Shown here: piece by piece, positions 32,127-40,565 of the stretch | How the letters are laid out: every line of letters begins with the position of its first letter | How positions within the stretch are numbered: the first letter of the stretch is position 1 | From: Tumebacillus sp. BK434 | GTDB taxonomy: Bacteria; Bacillota; Bacilli; Tumebacillales; Tumebacillaceae | DNA: 64,000 nucleotides | Reading direction: 5' to 3' | NCBI RefSeq assembly: GCF_004340785.1 | Contig: NZ_SLXS01000002.1 | Coordinates: forward strand, 186,001-250,000 | The notes under the pieces: generated by a model | The model's input: the letters and a program-made list of their open reading frames with translations, nothing else | The model's database searches: none | What the model was told of the DNA's origin: nothing | Program-made: the position numbers and the translations under genes

Positions 32127-33669
32127 GTTGACCGGAGTGCTCAGGGAACATGGCGTCAATACGCTAACGGGTGCTTCAGTTGCACCCTACTTTGGTACAG
32201 GTGCTGATGGTGATCTAGTTGTAGATGTCAATCCGGTTCCGATAGCTCCAGCGCAAATTACAACAGCATACGGAGGTGCCGTCGCTAATCTCGTTGATGG
32301 TGATTCTGCCACGTACTTTCAGACCACTAACGTACCGGCCACCAACGGAGTAGTGTTTCAAATTGACTTTGGTCAGAGCGTCTACATCGATGTGTTCAAT
32401 CTTAAAAAACTTACGACAGGATCAAACGTAATTGGCGTAGAGACCGCGAAACTCCAGTACTCAAATAACGGAACGAGTTGGACGGTATTCGGAAACAATG
32501 TTGTCAACAACACCTCGGCGACGGTCGAAAAGGATTATGCCCTTACAGCACAGCCCGTGAGTGCTCGCTACTGGCGACTTGTCCACACTTACGATGTCGG
32601 ACGAACTTACAAGATCGCGGAAATAAGTGCACAAATGCGGTATACCTACCTGCCCGTTCAAAATCAAGATGAAACTACACTGGTCATGAATTACAGAAGC
32701 ATCACAATTAATAAAGATGCCGTCTTGGCACCAGATAAAAGATGCCGCGGCATCCTCCTCTACTCGCAGGGTGATGTCACGCTTGACGGGGTGATCGATG
32801 TTTCGGGAAAGGCTGCGTTTGTAAATCCAGAAACCACACTCCAAATGATCCTCCCGCTGGCTGTTAAAAAGATCATGCAATTCGATCCATCCGGCAACAA
32901 ATTCATCGTAATCCCAAAGGGTGGATATGGTGGTGCTGGAGGTAACGGTGGTGGTTACGCACCCACCACAGGCAGAGGGGGGGCAGGTGGATTCGGGACG
33001 TGGTACGGAGGCGGGGTTGGAGGAGGTGGCGGCGGCGGTCGCGGTTTTGAGTATGTTACGTACAAGTGGGGTTACGGAGGTAACGGCGGCGAAGGTTCAT
33101 CCGGACCAGGATCTGCAAGCACTAGATTCGTACAGGGTGTTGGCCCGGTATTCTTACAAGGGAACAATGGCGGTATTGGTGCCGGTGGTTCTGGTGGTCT
33201 TGTAATCGGTAACACAGGTGTCATTGCGAACAGTGGTAACGGGGGCTCAAGCCTTCAAGGTGGCGGTGGCGGCGGCGGTGGTGGACTCGGCACGTATTAC
33301 AATTCTACATCCGCTGGAGACGGTGGCATCGGCAGAAATCTAGGAGGCGGAGCGTTAATTTTAGTTGCGAGAGGTAGCATCACCATTTCGAGTACAGGAG
33401 TAATAGATGCCAACGCGACAGGGAGCGCAGGTGTGGGAGGCGTAGGTGTCGCCTATGGTGATTCTAACAACGATGGCGGCGGCGGTGGCGGCGGTGGCGG
33501 AGCAGGTGGCGGAACCGTGACCATCATCCACAAAGGCACCTTTTCTAACCTGGGGACCATCACTGTTAATGGATCTGCAGGTGGAGTAGGCGGAGTAGGC
33601 GCCCCGAATGGTCAAAATGGATCTGCAGGAGGCATTGGAAGCATCGCTGTCTACAACCTCAATAACTAA
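32119..33669 (+). CDS. Cassette 3: discoidin-like plus glycine-rich fibre protein
   Basis: 516 aa, no signal peptide. Residues about 40–180 look like an F5/8 type C (discoidin) sugar-binding domain (ANLVDGDSATYFQTTN, FQIDFGQSVYIDVFNL, SARYWRLVHTYDV). Residues about 190–510 form a repetitive beta domain with long glycine runs (GGAGGFGTWYGGGVGGGGGG, LILVARGSITISSTGVIDAN), like phage glycine-rich tail tip proteins. The N-terminal ATG overlaps the upstream gene by eight bases. A carbohydrate-binding fibre is a reasonable inference. Confidence 0.7.
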   Translation: MSKLTGVLREHGVNTLTGASVAPYFGTGADGDLVVDVNPVPIAPAQITTAYGGAVANLVDGDSATYFQTTNVPATNGVVFQIDFGQSVYIDVFNLKKLTTGSNVIGVETAKLQYSNNGTSWTVFGNNVVNNTSATVEKDYALTAQPVSARYWRLVHTYDVGRTYKIAEISAQMRYTYLPVQNQDETTLVMNYRSITINKDAVLAPDKRCRGILLYSQGDVTLDGVIDVSGKAAFVNPETTLQMILPLAVKKIMQFDPSGNKFIVIPKGGYGGAGGNGGGYAPTTGRGGAGGFGTWYGGGVGGGGGGGRGFEYVTYKWGYGGNGGEGSSGPGSASTRFVQGVGPVFLQGNNGGIGAGGSGGLVIGNTGVIANSGNGGSSLQGGGGGGGGGLGTYYNSTSAGDGGIGRNLGGGALILVARGSITISSTGVIDANATGSAGVGGVGVAYGDSNNDGGGGGGGGGAGGGTVTIIHKGTFSNLGTITVNGSAGGVGGVGAPNGQNGSAGGIGSIAVYNLNN

Positions 33670-33684
33670 TAAGGGGGATTTAAA

Positions 33685-33987
33685 ATGGTAAAATTGATCT
33701 TCATCGAGAATCCGCATGACGTGCGTAGTCGGGAGCTTCGGGTGAGGCTCGCAGAGCTAGGATTAACAGACGAGACGCATTTTGTTTCATTCCAGGATGT
33801 TACGTGCCTGCCGATCCAGGCAGCCCCTTGCGTCTTTCTGGTGGGTGTTGATGACCTGCTGGATAGCTTTACTGAGAAGGACGTGGTGGATCATCTGAAC
33901 TTTGTGAAGAACAAGACAACCACTGAGGAACGCCTCAACTATCTCGGACAACTCGCCGTCCGGGCACGATTGGCAGGTGTTAAGTAA
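33685..33987 (+). CDS. Cassette 3: small accessory protein of unknown family
   Basis: 100 aa, alpha/beta (KLIFIENPHDVRSRELRVRL, CVFLVGVDDLLDSF). Not recognised. It holds the third place in the cassette, before the XkdX-like gene, and its TAA overlaps the next ATG. It is possibly an assembly chaperone. Confidence 0.6.
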   Translation: MVKLIFIENPHDVRSRELRVRLAELGLTDETHFVSFQDVTCLPIQAAPCVFLVGVDDLLDSFTEKDVVDHLNFVKNKTTTEERLNYLGQLAVRARLAGVK

Positions 33988-34124
33988 TGAGCAGCTTTGA
34001 CTTCTGGAAAATGTGCTGGGAAGAGAAGTGGGCTACAGAGTCTGATATGAAGCAAGCCGTTGTTATTGGCGAGCTGGTGGAAGAGGAGTACGAGGAGATC
34101 GTTGGAGTGGCCTACACCTCGTGA
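33987..34124 (+). CDS. xkdX: Cassette 3: XkdX family protein
   Basis: 45 aa: SSFDFWKMCWEEKWATESDM in the first half and ELVEEEYEEIVGVAY in the second. The pattern of an N-terminal W-rich helix and a final E-E-Y-x-E-I-x-G-x-x-Y is that of the PBSX XkdX family, normally encoded just after the tail fibre. Its function is unknown. Confidence 0.75.
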   Translation: MSSFDFWKMCWEEKWATESDMKQAVVIGELVEEEYEEIVGVAYTS

Positions 34125-34184
34125 CAATAGAAACTAGACGAAAAGAGCGAGAGCGCGTTGAAGCGGTCTCTTTTTTATTCACCT

Positions 34185-34211
34185 AGCCCTGCCTAATGGC
34201 GGGGCTTTTTT
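34185..34211 (+). terminator. Terminator of cassette 3
   Basis: AGCCCTGCC/GGCGGGGCT (one G·U) with a 4-nt loop and six T. It resembles the hairpin ending cassette 1. Confidence 0.88.
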
Positions 34212-34482
34212 AAGTTGAATGCTGAGTTGGATGTAGAGTGGTACGAACAGCTGATCATGTGAAGTGGTCATGATCGGGATTAGATAGACAGAAGTACCTA
34301 GCTACAAAAGTTTAGGCTGTGATCGAGTACCACAATGTTCGATGAAGTCTACGATTCCAGGCAAACAAAGCAAAGATCGTCTTTATCTCTTCAAAGTTGG
34401 CAAAGCCGTTTATTTGTGGAGGTATCGTTAGGCAGACTGTTTGAACTCGTCTCTCTTGACCCGCTCTACCAAGTTACGTCCG
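34212..34482. other. Gene-free stretch between cassette 3 and the Fn3 gene
   Basis: All frames are interrupted. No promoter, long repeat or RNA structure was convincing. The patchy composition would fit the relic of a lost gene, but I could not identify one. Confidence 0.5.
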
Positions 34483-34484
34483 AG

Positions 34485-34524
34485 AAAAAATGAAGCCACG
34501 TCAAGTGAAGACTTGCCGTGGCTT
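34485..34524 (-). terminator. Terminator of the Fn3 protein gene
   Basis: On the minus strand, AAGCCACGGCAAGT… pairs with …ACTTGACGTGGCTT and is followed by CATTTTTT. Confidence 0.85.
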
Positions 34525-34537
34525 ATTACGTACACGT

Positions 34538-36559
34538 TTACAGCGTCACTGCCAAACGCGCATGCACGCTGCCGCTGTTGTAGCCGACAACTTTGATGTA
34601 ATAGGTCTTGCCCGCCGTAAGCGTCGGGCTGACCTTGGAGAAGGTGCCGTTGAAGTCATCGTTGCTTGCCACCAGCGAGGTCATCGCCTCATCGCTGTAA
34701 ACGTACAGCACGGTGTCGCTGGCGCCGCTCGAAGACGTTCCTGCGTAGTAATCGGTGTAGATGTTATGCACACCGGTCGTCGTTGCTGCGAACGAGAACA
34801 CTTTCGAAGAGCCGGTTGCCACGTCGAAGTCGATCGGCTTGTTCAGCGAGATCGGTGTCGAGCCGACTGTGATCTCGTTGGAGACGGTCAGCCGGGCGTT
34901 CAGTGCCACGTCCGAGCTATAAGTTCTCAGCTTGACGTAGTAGGAAACGCCTGCGGTCAGGTTCGCCGAGATCTGCGAGAAGGGAGTGCCGTTAAAATCG
35001 TCGTTGCTCGCGATCTGCTGGGTCATCGCGGCATCGGCGTACAGTTCGAGCACAGTGTCATTGCTGCCGCCAGTTCCGCCGTACGGGCCGGTGTAGATGC
35101 GGTGCAGGCCGGTCGTGGACGGGGTGAAGATGAAGGACTGGCTCTTGCCGGCCGGCAGGGAAACGTCGACCGGGGTGTCGAGGAACAGTTTCGGCAGGAC
35201 GACCTTCGCCGTGGTGGCTTTGATCGTCGCGAGAGTGGACGTGCCGCCTGCGTTGACCGAGGAGACGCCTACCGTGTACAAAGTGTCTGCATTCAGGCCG
35301 GTGAAGGTATAGGACGTGTCGGCCGTCGTGTTGACGGTGGTGCCGTTCAGGGACACTTTGTAGGAAGTTGCGCCGACAACCGGTGCCCAGCTCAGTGTGA
35401 GGCTGTTTTCGGTGGTCGTAGCGGTCAGGTCGCTCGGTGCAAACGGTGCGGTCAGCGCGCTTACGGTCGCCGCTGCGCTTTCTTTGCCCGCCACGGAGTC
35501 GTAGCTGGCAACGCCGAGCGTGTAGGTTTTGTTCGCGCCGAGGTTCGCAAACGTGTAGGAGGTGCCGCTGACGGTGGTCACGAGCGCGCCGTTTTGATAC
35601 ACCTTGTACGAGTCAGCGCCTGCTGCGGCATCCCAGGTCAAGGTGATGCTACTTTCGTTCGCGGTGGTCTTGAGGTTCGCCGGGGTAGCCGGGCCGACCG
35701 GAGCCGGAGCTTTCGTCGTCGCGGTCACCGTTGTGGAGAGGTCGCCGATGTAGGTGGAGGGCGCATTGGTGGTGGCTGCGACTTGGATCGTGTAGGACGT
35801 CTGAGCGGTCAGGTTCTGCAGCGTATAGGTAGTCGTATCGGTCGATGCGGTCAAGTTGCCATTGACGAACAGATGATACCAGGAGGCATTCGGCACGGCG
35901 TTCCAAGCAAGGGTCGCCGTCTTATCGGTGGTGCCGGTCACTTGCAGGCCGGTCGGTGCGGCGAGTCCGGTGGTCAGTGAGACGTTGGCCGGGTCGCCAA
36001 TATAGCCGTTGCCAAGCGGCATCGCGCAGACCGACAGGGTATAGGGGGTATTCGGCGTCAGGCCGGTGACGGTGATCTCCGTCTGATCGGTCATGAAATT
36101 GGAGATCTGGCCGTTGATCTTGACCATGTAGAGGGCACCGGGAGCAACCGAATTCCATTTCAGCTGGGCGGAAGTGCCGTTTGCCCGGGCGATGTACAGG
36201 CCGGTCGGAGCAGGGTACGCGGTCTTGATCACCTTCGGAGCCGACCAGGTCTGCCAGCCTTGCTGGTTCGGGGCGACGCCGGATACTTCAACGGTGTAGG
36301 TGGTGTTCGGGGTCAAGCCGGTGATGGTGTACGAAGTCGTATTGGAAAGATAGATGTTGGAACCGTTGACGCGGATCGCGTACAGGTCGGCGCCATTGAC
36401 GTAGCCCCATGTCAAGGGAATCGTCGTCGAGGTGACATTGGAATCACTTACATAGCCCGGTGCCGGCAGCAAGGTCGCCGCCTGCGACACCCCTGTGACG
36501 AAAAACATCTGCAGGAGGAGCGCAAACACGAGCAGCAGGGAAAAGCTTTTGCGATTCAT
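34538..36559 (-). CDS. Secreted protein with Fn3 repeats and two PPC-like domains
   Basis: 673 aa. Signal peptide (SFSLLLVFALLLQMFFVTGVS, cut near SQAA). About five fibronectin type III modules of 85–95 residues follow (for example LTWDAAAGADSYKVYQNGAL and LSWAPVVGATSYKVSLNGT). Two C-terminal domains with IYTGPYGG…DTVLELYADAAM and IYTDYYAG…DTVLYVYSDEAM, each with SNDDFNG, are like bacterial pre-peptidase C-terminal (PPC) domains. There is no catalytic domain and no SLH domain, so it is likely released or loosely wall-bound. GGAGGT stands seven bases before the ATG at 36559. Confidence 0.85.
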   Translation of the reverse strand: MNRKSFSLLLVFALLLQMFFVTGVSQAATLLPAPGYVSDSNVTSTTIPLTWGYVNGADLYAIRVNGSNIYLSNTTSYTITGLTPNTTYTVEVSGVAPNQQGWQTWSAPKVIKTAYPAPTGLYIARANGTSAQLKWNSVAPGALYMVKINGQISNFMTDQTEITVTGLTPNTPYTLSVCAMPLGNGYIGDPANVSLTTGLAAPTGLQVTGTTDKTATLAWNAVPNASWYHLFVNGNLTASTDTTTYTLQNLTAQTSYTIQVAATTNAPSTYIGDLSTTVTATTKAPAPVGPATPANLKTTANESSITLTWDAAAGADSYKVYQNGALVTTVSGTSYTFANLGANKTYTLGVASYDSVAGKESAAATVSALTAPFAPSDLTATTTENSLTLSWAPVVGATSYKVSLNGTTVNTTADTSYTFTGLNADTLYTVGVSSVNAGGTSTLATIKATTAKVVLPKLFLDTPVDVSLPAGKSQSFIFTPSTTGLHRIYTGPYGGTGGSNDTVLELYADAAMTQQIASNDDFNGTPFSQISANLTAGVSYYVKLRTYSSDVALNARLTVSNEITVGSTPISLNKPIDFDVATGSSKVFSFAATTTGVHNIYTDYYAGTSSSGASDTVLYVYSDEAMTSLVASNDDFNGTFSKVSPTLTAGKTYYIKVVGYNSGSVHARLAVTL

Positions 36560-36603
36560 GATAAGACCTCCATTTTCTAATTTCTTTAATATAAACAAAT
36601 ATA

Positions 36604-36632
36604 ATAATACAGGTAATATTTTCTAATAGCAA
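36604..36632 (-). promoter_or_regulatory. Candidate sigma-A promoter of the Fn3 gene
   Basis: On the minus strand TTGCTA (36632–36627), 17 bases, TATTAT (36609–36604). Confidence 0.5.
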
Positions 36633-36849
36633 AACCAGAAACTCTTCAAATTATCTTGTTATTGGTAAAAAAGACTATTTTTTCTTCACTTTCCATCAAT
36701 CTGCTATAAACTTTTTTTCATTTCGACCGACATAAAGAGAGTAGGCAACTAGATTTGGGAACAAGGAACTAGTCCCAAAAGGCAGGAGTCTCCCTGATCT
36801 TGTCGAAATCTGTTATCACATGAAATATCGTGCAAGGGAGGAAACAAGG

Positions 36850-39800
36850 GTGAAACCATTGCAACACAAGTTGCTCAGTTTGTTCATGATCCTGGCAATG
36901 GTCATCACGCTGTTGCCGATGGGCGTGGCGAAGGCGGATGCGGAATATTTCCGCTTTACCAACTTCTCGACCAACATGGCAGATCCGACACAGGTCAACA
37001 CCAATGTGGTGCAACTGGCCGGATCGTTTAACGGCGTATCGGCCAACTCGATCACCTATCAGGTCGAACAGATCATCAATGGTCAATCTGTGCAAATCTC
37101 ACGGGGAACGGGCGTCAACCCGATCATCGAAAACGGCAGTATGTTCAAGTTCATGAACGTGCAGCTGTTCCAAGGGTTGAACAAGATCACCGTCTTCGGG
37201 ATCAACCCGAGCGGCAACCAAGTTCCGGGTGTTTGCTATGTAAACTTCTCGAATGTACCTGTACTCTATGACATCAAGCTCGTCGACGGACGCGTGCTCG
37301 AGGCGGGACAGCCGCAGATCGTCACGTCTCCTGACGCTGTTATCCTGCTGAAAGCTCCTAACTCGGACCGCGTGACCGTCAACGGAATCATCGCGTACTC
37401 CGCGGGCGAGGATGCGTATATCGTTTCCGACCTCAACTTGAAACCGGGTCTCAACCCGCTGGCGATCGTGGCGAGCAACTCGACGATGAGTTATTCGCTG
37501 AACCGTCAGCTCGTCTACTTCAACGGCTACCCGACGGCGTACAACACGCAGATTGAGAACAGCGCGGGCACGCCGAACCCGGTCGTGCTGGAGAACAAGC
37601 CGACCGTCGGCCCGAACAGCGGCGGTACGCTGAACGGCCTCATCACCGGCCAGATCATCTTCGCGACCGACAACACCAACCCGCCGGACCCGACGATCAC
37701 GCTGGAGCTGTACGAGGGCTCCAACCCGATCCCGATCACGCTTGCGACCACCGTCACTCGCGGGACGACGACGGCGGGCCACACCATCTTCTCGTATACG
37801 TCCACGACCAACGCGAATATCGCGACGAACGGTCCGTGGCAGCTGAAAGTGCGCGGCACTTATGGCACGCAAGGTGCGAACTATCCGATTCTGTTCAACT
37901 ATCGCAATTCGAACACCGCGTACATTTCGGCGGTGAACCAGATCTACAACGTGCGCGATCTCGATGCGACCCGCGTTGTCTATGATTCCAGCACCGTCTT
38001 TGTGGACAACACCACAATCTTCGAACTGCCGATCTGGCTGGAAGCGAAGATCGAGAACGTGTTCGACATCAACAATGTGACCTTGACGTCCACGCAAAAC
38101 GGTACGCCGGTTCCGGCTTCTGTCTTCAACTACAGCAAGAAGCTTACCGATAAAGGCACCGTGGCACTCAAGATCAACAACATGCCGGCTGGCGAGCAAG
38201 TCCTGACCGTCTCCGTCACTTCGGCGGGCGGCACGGAGACGCAAGCGGTGCGCGTGAACTACGTTCCGGCTCCGTTCATTCAGCTCAACAACCTGTACAA
38301 TGGCAAGGTGTTCAACACCAACGGGACCTACCCGGCGGATGAAAATGATCCGCGCAAATTCACCACGTTGAAAGGCCGCCTGGTCAACTTTAACAACATG
38401 GGCATCGATCCGGACCAGTCGACCGTGCAAGTGAAGATCAACGGCCGCACGGTGCGCCTGATTGACAATCTGGGCGGCACGCCGATCGACGCGCAAGGCA
38501 ACTTCACGTTTATCGTTCCGAACGACATGAAGCTCGTCAACGGTCCGAACCAGATCACCCTCTCCGGCGTGGCGAACGGTGTTCCGGTCACGACGAACGT
38601 CACCGTCTACCTGTTCTCGGAACATGTACCGGTGGTCAAGAATGTCAAGCCGGTGCCGCATGATCCGCTGTCCCCGCTGCTCGACGACACGAACTTGAAG
38701 TTCGTGAACACGGGTACGCTGCAATACGTGACCAATGAGAAGGAAGCGGACATCGTCTTCGATGTGCAAAACGTGGACAAGGTGGTCATCACCGTTGATG
38801 GCGCGCAACTGATCACCGCAGGAAACGATGCATCGGGCACGCTCGTCTCCGATGACGACCGCGTGCTGCACATCGACTCGCACGACCCGCTGGAGCGCCG
38901 TTACACGCTGCGTCTCGTCAAGCATCAGCTGCCGAAGACCGGCCTGCGCTCGATCACGATCCAGGCGCACTTGGAAAGCGCAAGCGTCGCATCGACCCTG
39001 TCGATCACTCGCGAGCTGTCGCCGTACATCGTCCTGTCGCCGAAGCTGCCGAATGAGCGCGTGATCAACCAGAACTTCCTGAACATCGCGATCCTCGCGG
39101 AAGGCGCGGACAGCGTCCTGATCGGCAAGGAAGCGATGAAGAAGGAAGCGAACGACATCTTCCGCTATGAATTGCGCAACATGAAGGCGGGCATCAACAA
39201 GGTCAAATTCACCGTCATGCGCGGCACGCAGAAGCTGGACGGCGAGTTTGAAGTGAACTATGCAGCTTCGAACACGGTCGGCGGCCAGTTCAAGACCACC
39301 GTGCCGAAGACCGGTTCGGTCAAGGTGTTCAACAGCGACCTGACCCTGACCCTGCCGAAAAATACGTTCCTGCGCCAAGTGAACCAGACCCCGGGCCAAG
39401 ATGCGCGCACGGTGGACTTGTTCGACTCGCAGAACATCCTGTTTGGTATCGCGGACCGCAATGACGGCCGCACAGTGAAGAAGTACAACAATGACGGTGA
39501 TATCCGCGACATCTCGCCGATGGATATCGCAGCCGACCTGCTGACCGTACCGGCGCACTTCGGCTACGCGTCTAAGCTGTTCTGGATGGATGCGGGCTAC
39601 TTCGATGCGGTGACCCCGACGCAGTGGTCGACCGTCCACGGCCAACATCCGTACAACACGGGCTATGAGTTCTACACCCGCACTGCGAACAAGTGGATGG
39701 AACCGTCGCAGCGCGGCACGATCACCTTGAAGTACGATGCGGACATCCGCAACGTGACGGCGCCGAAGCTGTCGGTCTGGCGCTTCTACAACAACACGTG

Positions 39801-40506
39801 GAAGAACCTCGGCGGCATCGTGGACACCAGCAAGAAGACGGTCACCGCTTCGTTTGACGGATTTGGCTACTATGCGGTGTTCTATGACGCTTACTCGTTC
39901 AACGATGTGATCGGCCATGGCTACGCGCGCAACCAACTGGAGACGGTGTTTGCGAAAGGCGTCATGCTGCCGAAGAACAACAATGAATTTGGCGTCTATG
40001 ACAACATCACGCGCGGCGAGTTCGCGACGATGATGGTCAAGATGCTGGACCTGCCGCTGTCGTATGATCCGAACAACCTGACGTTTAACGACGTTCCGAA
40101 AGATTACATCGCAGGCTCGCTGTACGACTACCGCTACATCGAGACGGCCGTACGACGCGGTCTGATCCGCGGTGTCGGTCCGCGCCTGTTCGCTCCGAAC
40201 CAGAGCTTGACCCGTGAGCAAGCGGCAGTCATGATCGCGCGGGCGATGAACCTCAAGGTCAACCCGGATACGGATAAGGAGGTTCCGAACCTGCAGAAGC
40301 TGTTCACCGACGCTGGCACGGTCGACTATTATGCAGTCTCGTCGATCACAGCTGTCGCGAAGGAAGGCATCATCGTCGGGATTCCGAACCGCTTGACCGG
40401 CACGCAGAAGAAGCCGACCTATCGCTTCGACCCGCATGCGTTCCTGAACCGTGCGGACGCGGCGATCATCACCGAAAAAGTGATGCGCAAAATGAAGCGT
40501 CTGTAA
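36850..40506 (+). CDS. Large SLH-domain surface protein with C-terminal SLH triplet
   Basis: 1218 aa. Signal peptide (KLLSLFMILAMVITLLPMGV, cut near KADA), about 950 residues of repeated beta domains of unrecognised family, then three SLH domains near the C terminus (SFNDVIGHGYARNQLETV, TFNDVPKDYIAGSLYDYR, LFTDAGTVDYYAVSSITA). Unlike the main S-layer protein, the anchor is C-terminal and codon use is the ordinary GC-rich type. The GTG at 36850 has GGGAGG eight bases upstream. It is divergent from the Fn3 gene. Probably a second S-layer or S-layer-associated protein. Confidence 0.88.
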   Translation: MKPLQHKLLSLFMILAMVITLLPMGVAKADAEYFRFTNFSTNMADPTQVNTNVVQLAGSFNGVSANSITYQVEQIINGQSVQISRGTGVNPIIENGSMFKFMNVQLFQGLNKITVFGINPSGNQVPGVCYVNFSNVPVLYDIKLVDGRVLEAGQPQIVTSPDAVILLKAPNSDRVTVNGIIAYSAGEDAYIVSDLNLKPGLNPLAIVASNSTMSYSLNRQLVYFNGYPTAYNTQIENSAGTPNPVVLENKPTVGPNSGGTLNGLITGQIIFATDNTNPPDPTITLELYEGSNPIPITLATTVTRGTTTAGHTIFSYTSTTNANIATNGPWQLKVRGTYGTQGANYPILFNYRNSNTAYISAVNQIYNVRDLDATRVVYDSSTVFVDNTTIFELPIWLEAKIENVFDINNVTLTSTQNGTPVPASVFNYSKKLTDKGTVALKINNMPAGEQVLTVSVTSAGGTETQAVRVNYVPAPFIQLNNLYNGKVFNTNGTYPADENDPRKFTTLKGRLVNFNNMGIDPDQSTVQVKINGRTVRLIDNLGGTPIDAQGNFTFIVPNDMKLVNGPNQITLSGVANGVPVTTNVTVYLFSEHVPVVKNVKPVPHDPLSPLLDDTNLKFVNTGTLQYVTNEKEADIVFDVQNVDKVVITVDGAQLITAGNDASGTLVSDDDRVLHIDSHDPLERRYTLRLVKHQLPKTGLRSITIQAHLESASVASTLSITRELSPYIVLSPKLPNERVINQNFLNIAILAEGADSVLIGKEAMKKEANDIFRYELRNMKAGINKVKFTVMRGTQKLDGEFEVNYAASNTVGGQFKTTVPKTGSVKVFNSDLTLTLPKNTFLRQVNQTPGQDARTVDLFDSQNILFGIADRNDGRTVKKYNNDGDIRDISPMDIAADLLTVPAHFGYASKLFWMDAGYFDAVTPTQWSTVHGQHPYNTGYEFYTRTANKWMEPSQRGTITLKYDADIRNVTAPKLSVWRFYNNTWKNLGGIVDTSKKTVTASFDGFGYYAVFYDAYSFNDVIGHGYARNQLETVFAKGVMLPKNNNEFGVYDNITRGEFATMMVKMLDLPLSYDPNNLTFNDVPKDYIAGSLYDYRYIETAVRRGLIRGVGPRLFAPNQSLTREQAAVMIARAMNLKVNPDTDKEVPNLQKLFTDAGTVDYYAVSSITAVAKEGIIVGIPNRLTGTQKKPTYRFDPHAFLNRADAAIITEKVMRKMKRL

Positions 40507-40520
40507 GGACGTAGTGCAGG

Positions 40521-40564
40521 AAACCCCCTGTCTGGCTCGAATAGAGCTGGAAAGGGGGTTTTTT
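40521..40564 (+). terminator. Terminator hairpin whose right arm carries the next gene's ribosome site
   Basis: AAACCCCCT pairs with AGGGGGTTT around an inner weak stem and is followed by T. The GGGGG lies seven bases before the ATG of the protease gene. Confidence 0.8.
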
Positions 40565-40565
40565 C

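Noticed and set aside
32920-33600. Glycine-codon repeats as a CRISPR or satellite array
   Set aside because: Irregular GGN runs in a continuous reading frame encode a glycine-rich domain; there are no constant repeats with unique spacers.
21976-34211. A complete prophage
   Set aside because: No integrase, terminase, portal, capsid, tape-measure, holin or lysin gene and no att-like repeats were seen in or next to the cassettes.
34212-34482. Insertion-sequence relic
   Set aside because: No terminal inverted repeats, target duplication or recognisable transposase motif; left as unexplained sequence.
37099-40437. Long minus-strand frame (over 1100 codons) antisense to the second SLH protein
   Set aside because: Arg/His/Asp-rich product typical of antisense reading in GC-rich DNA; the plus-strand product is a clear SLH protein.
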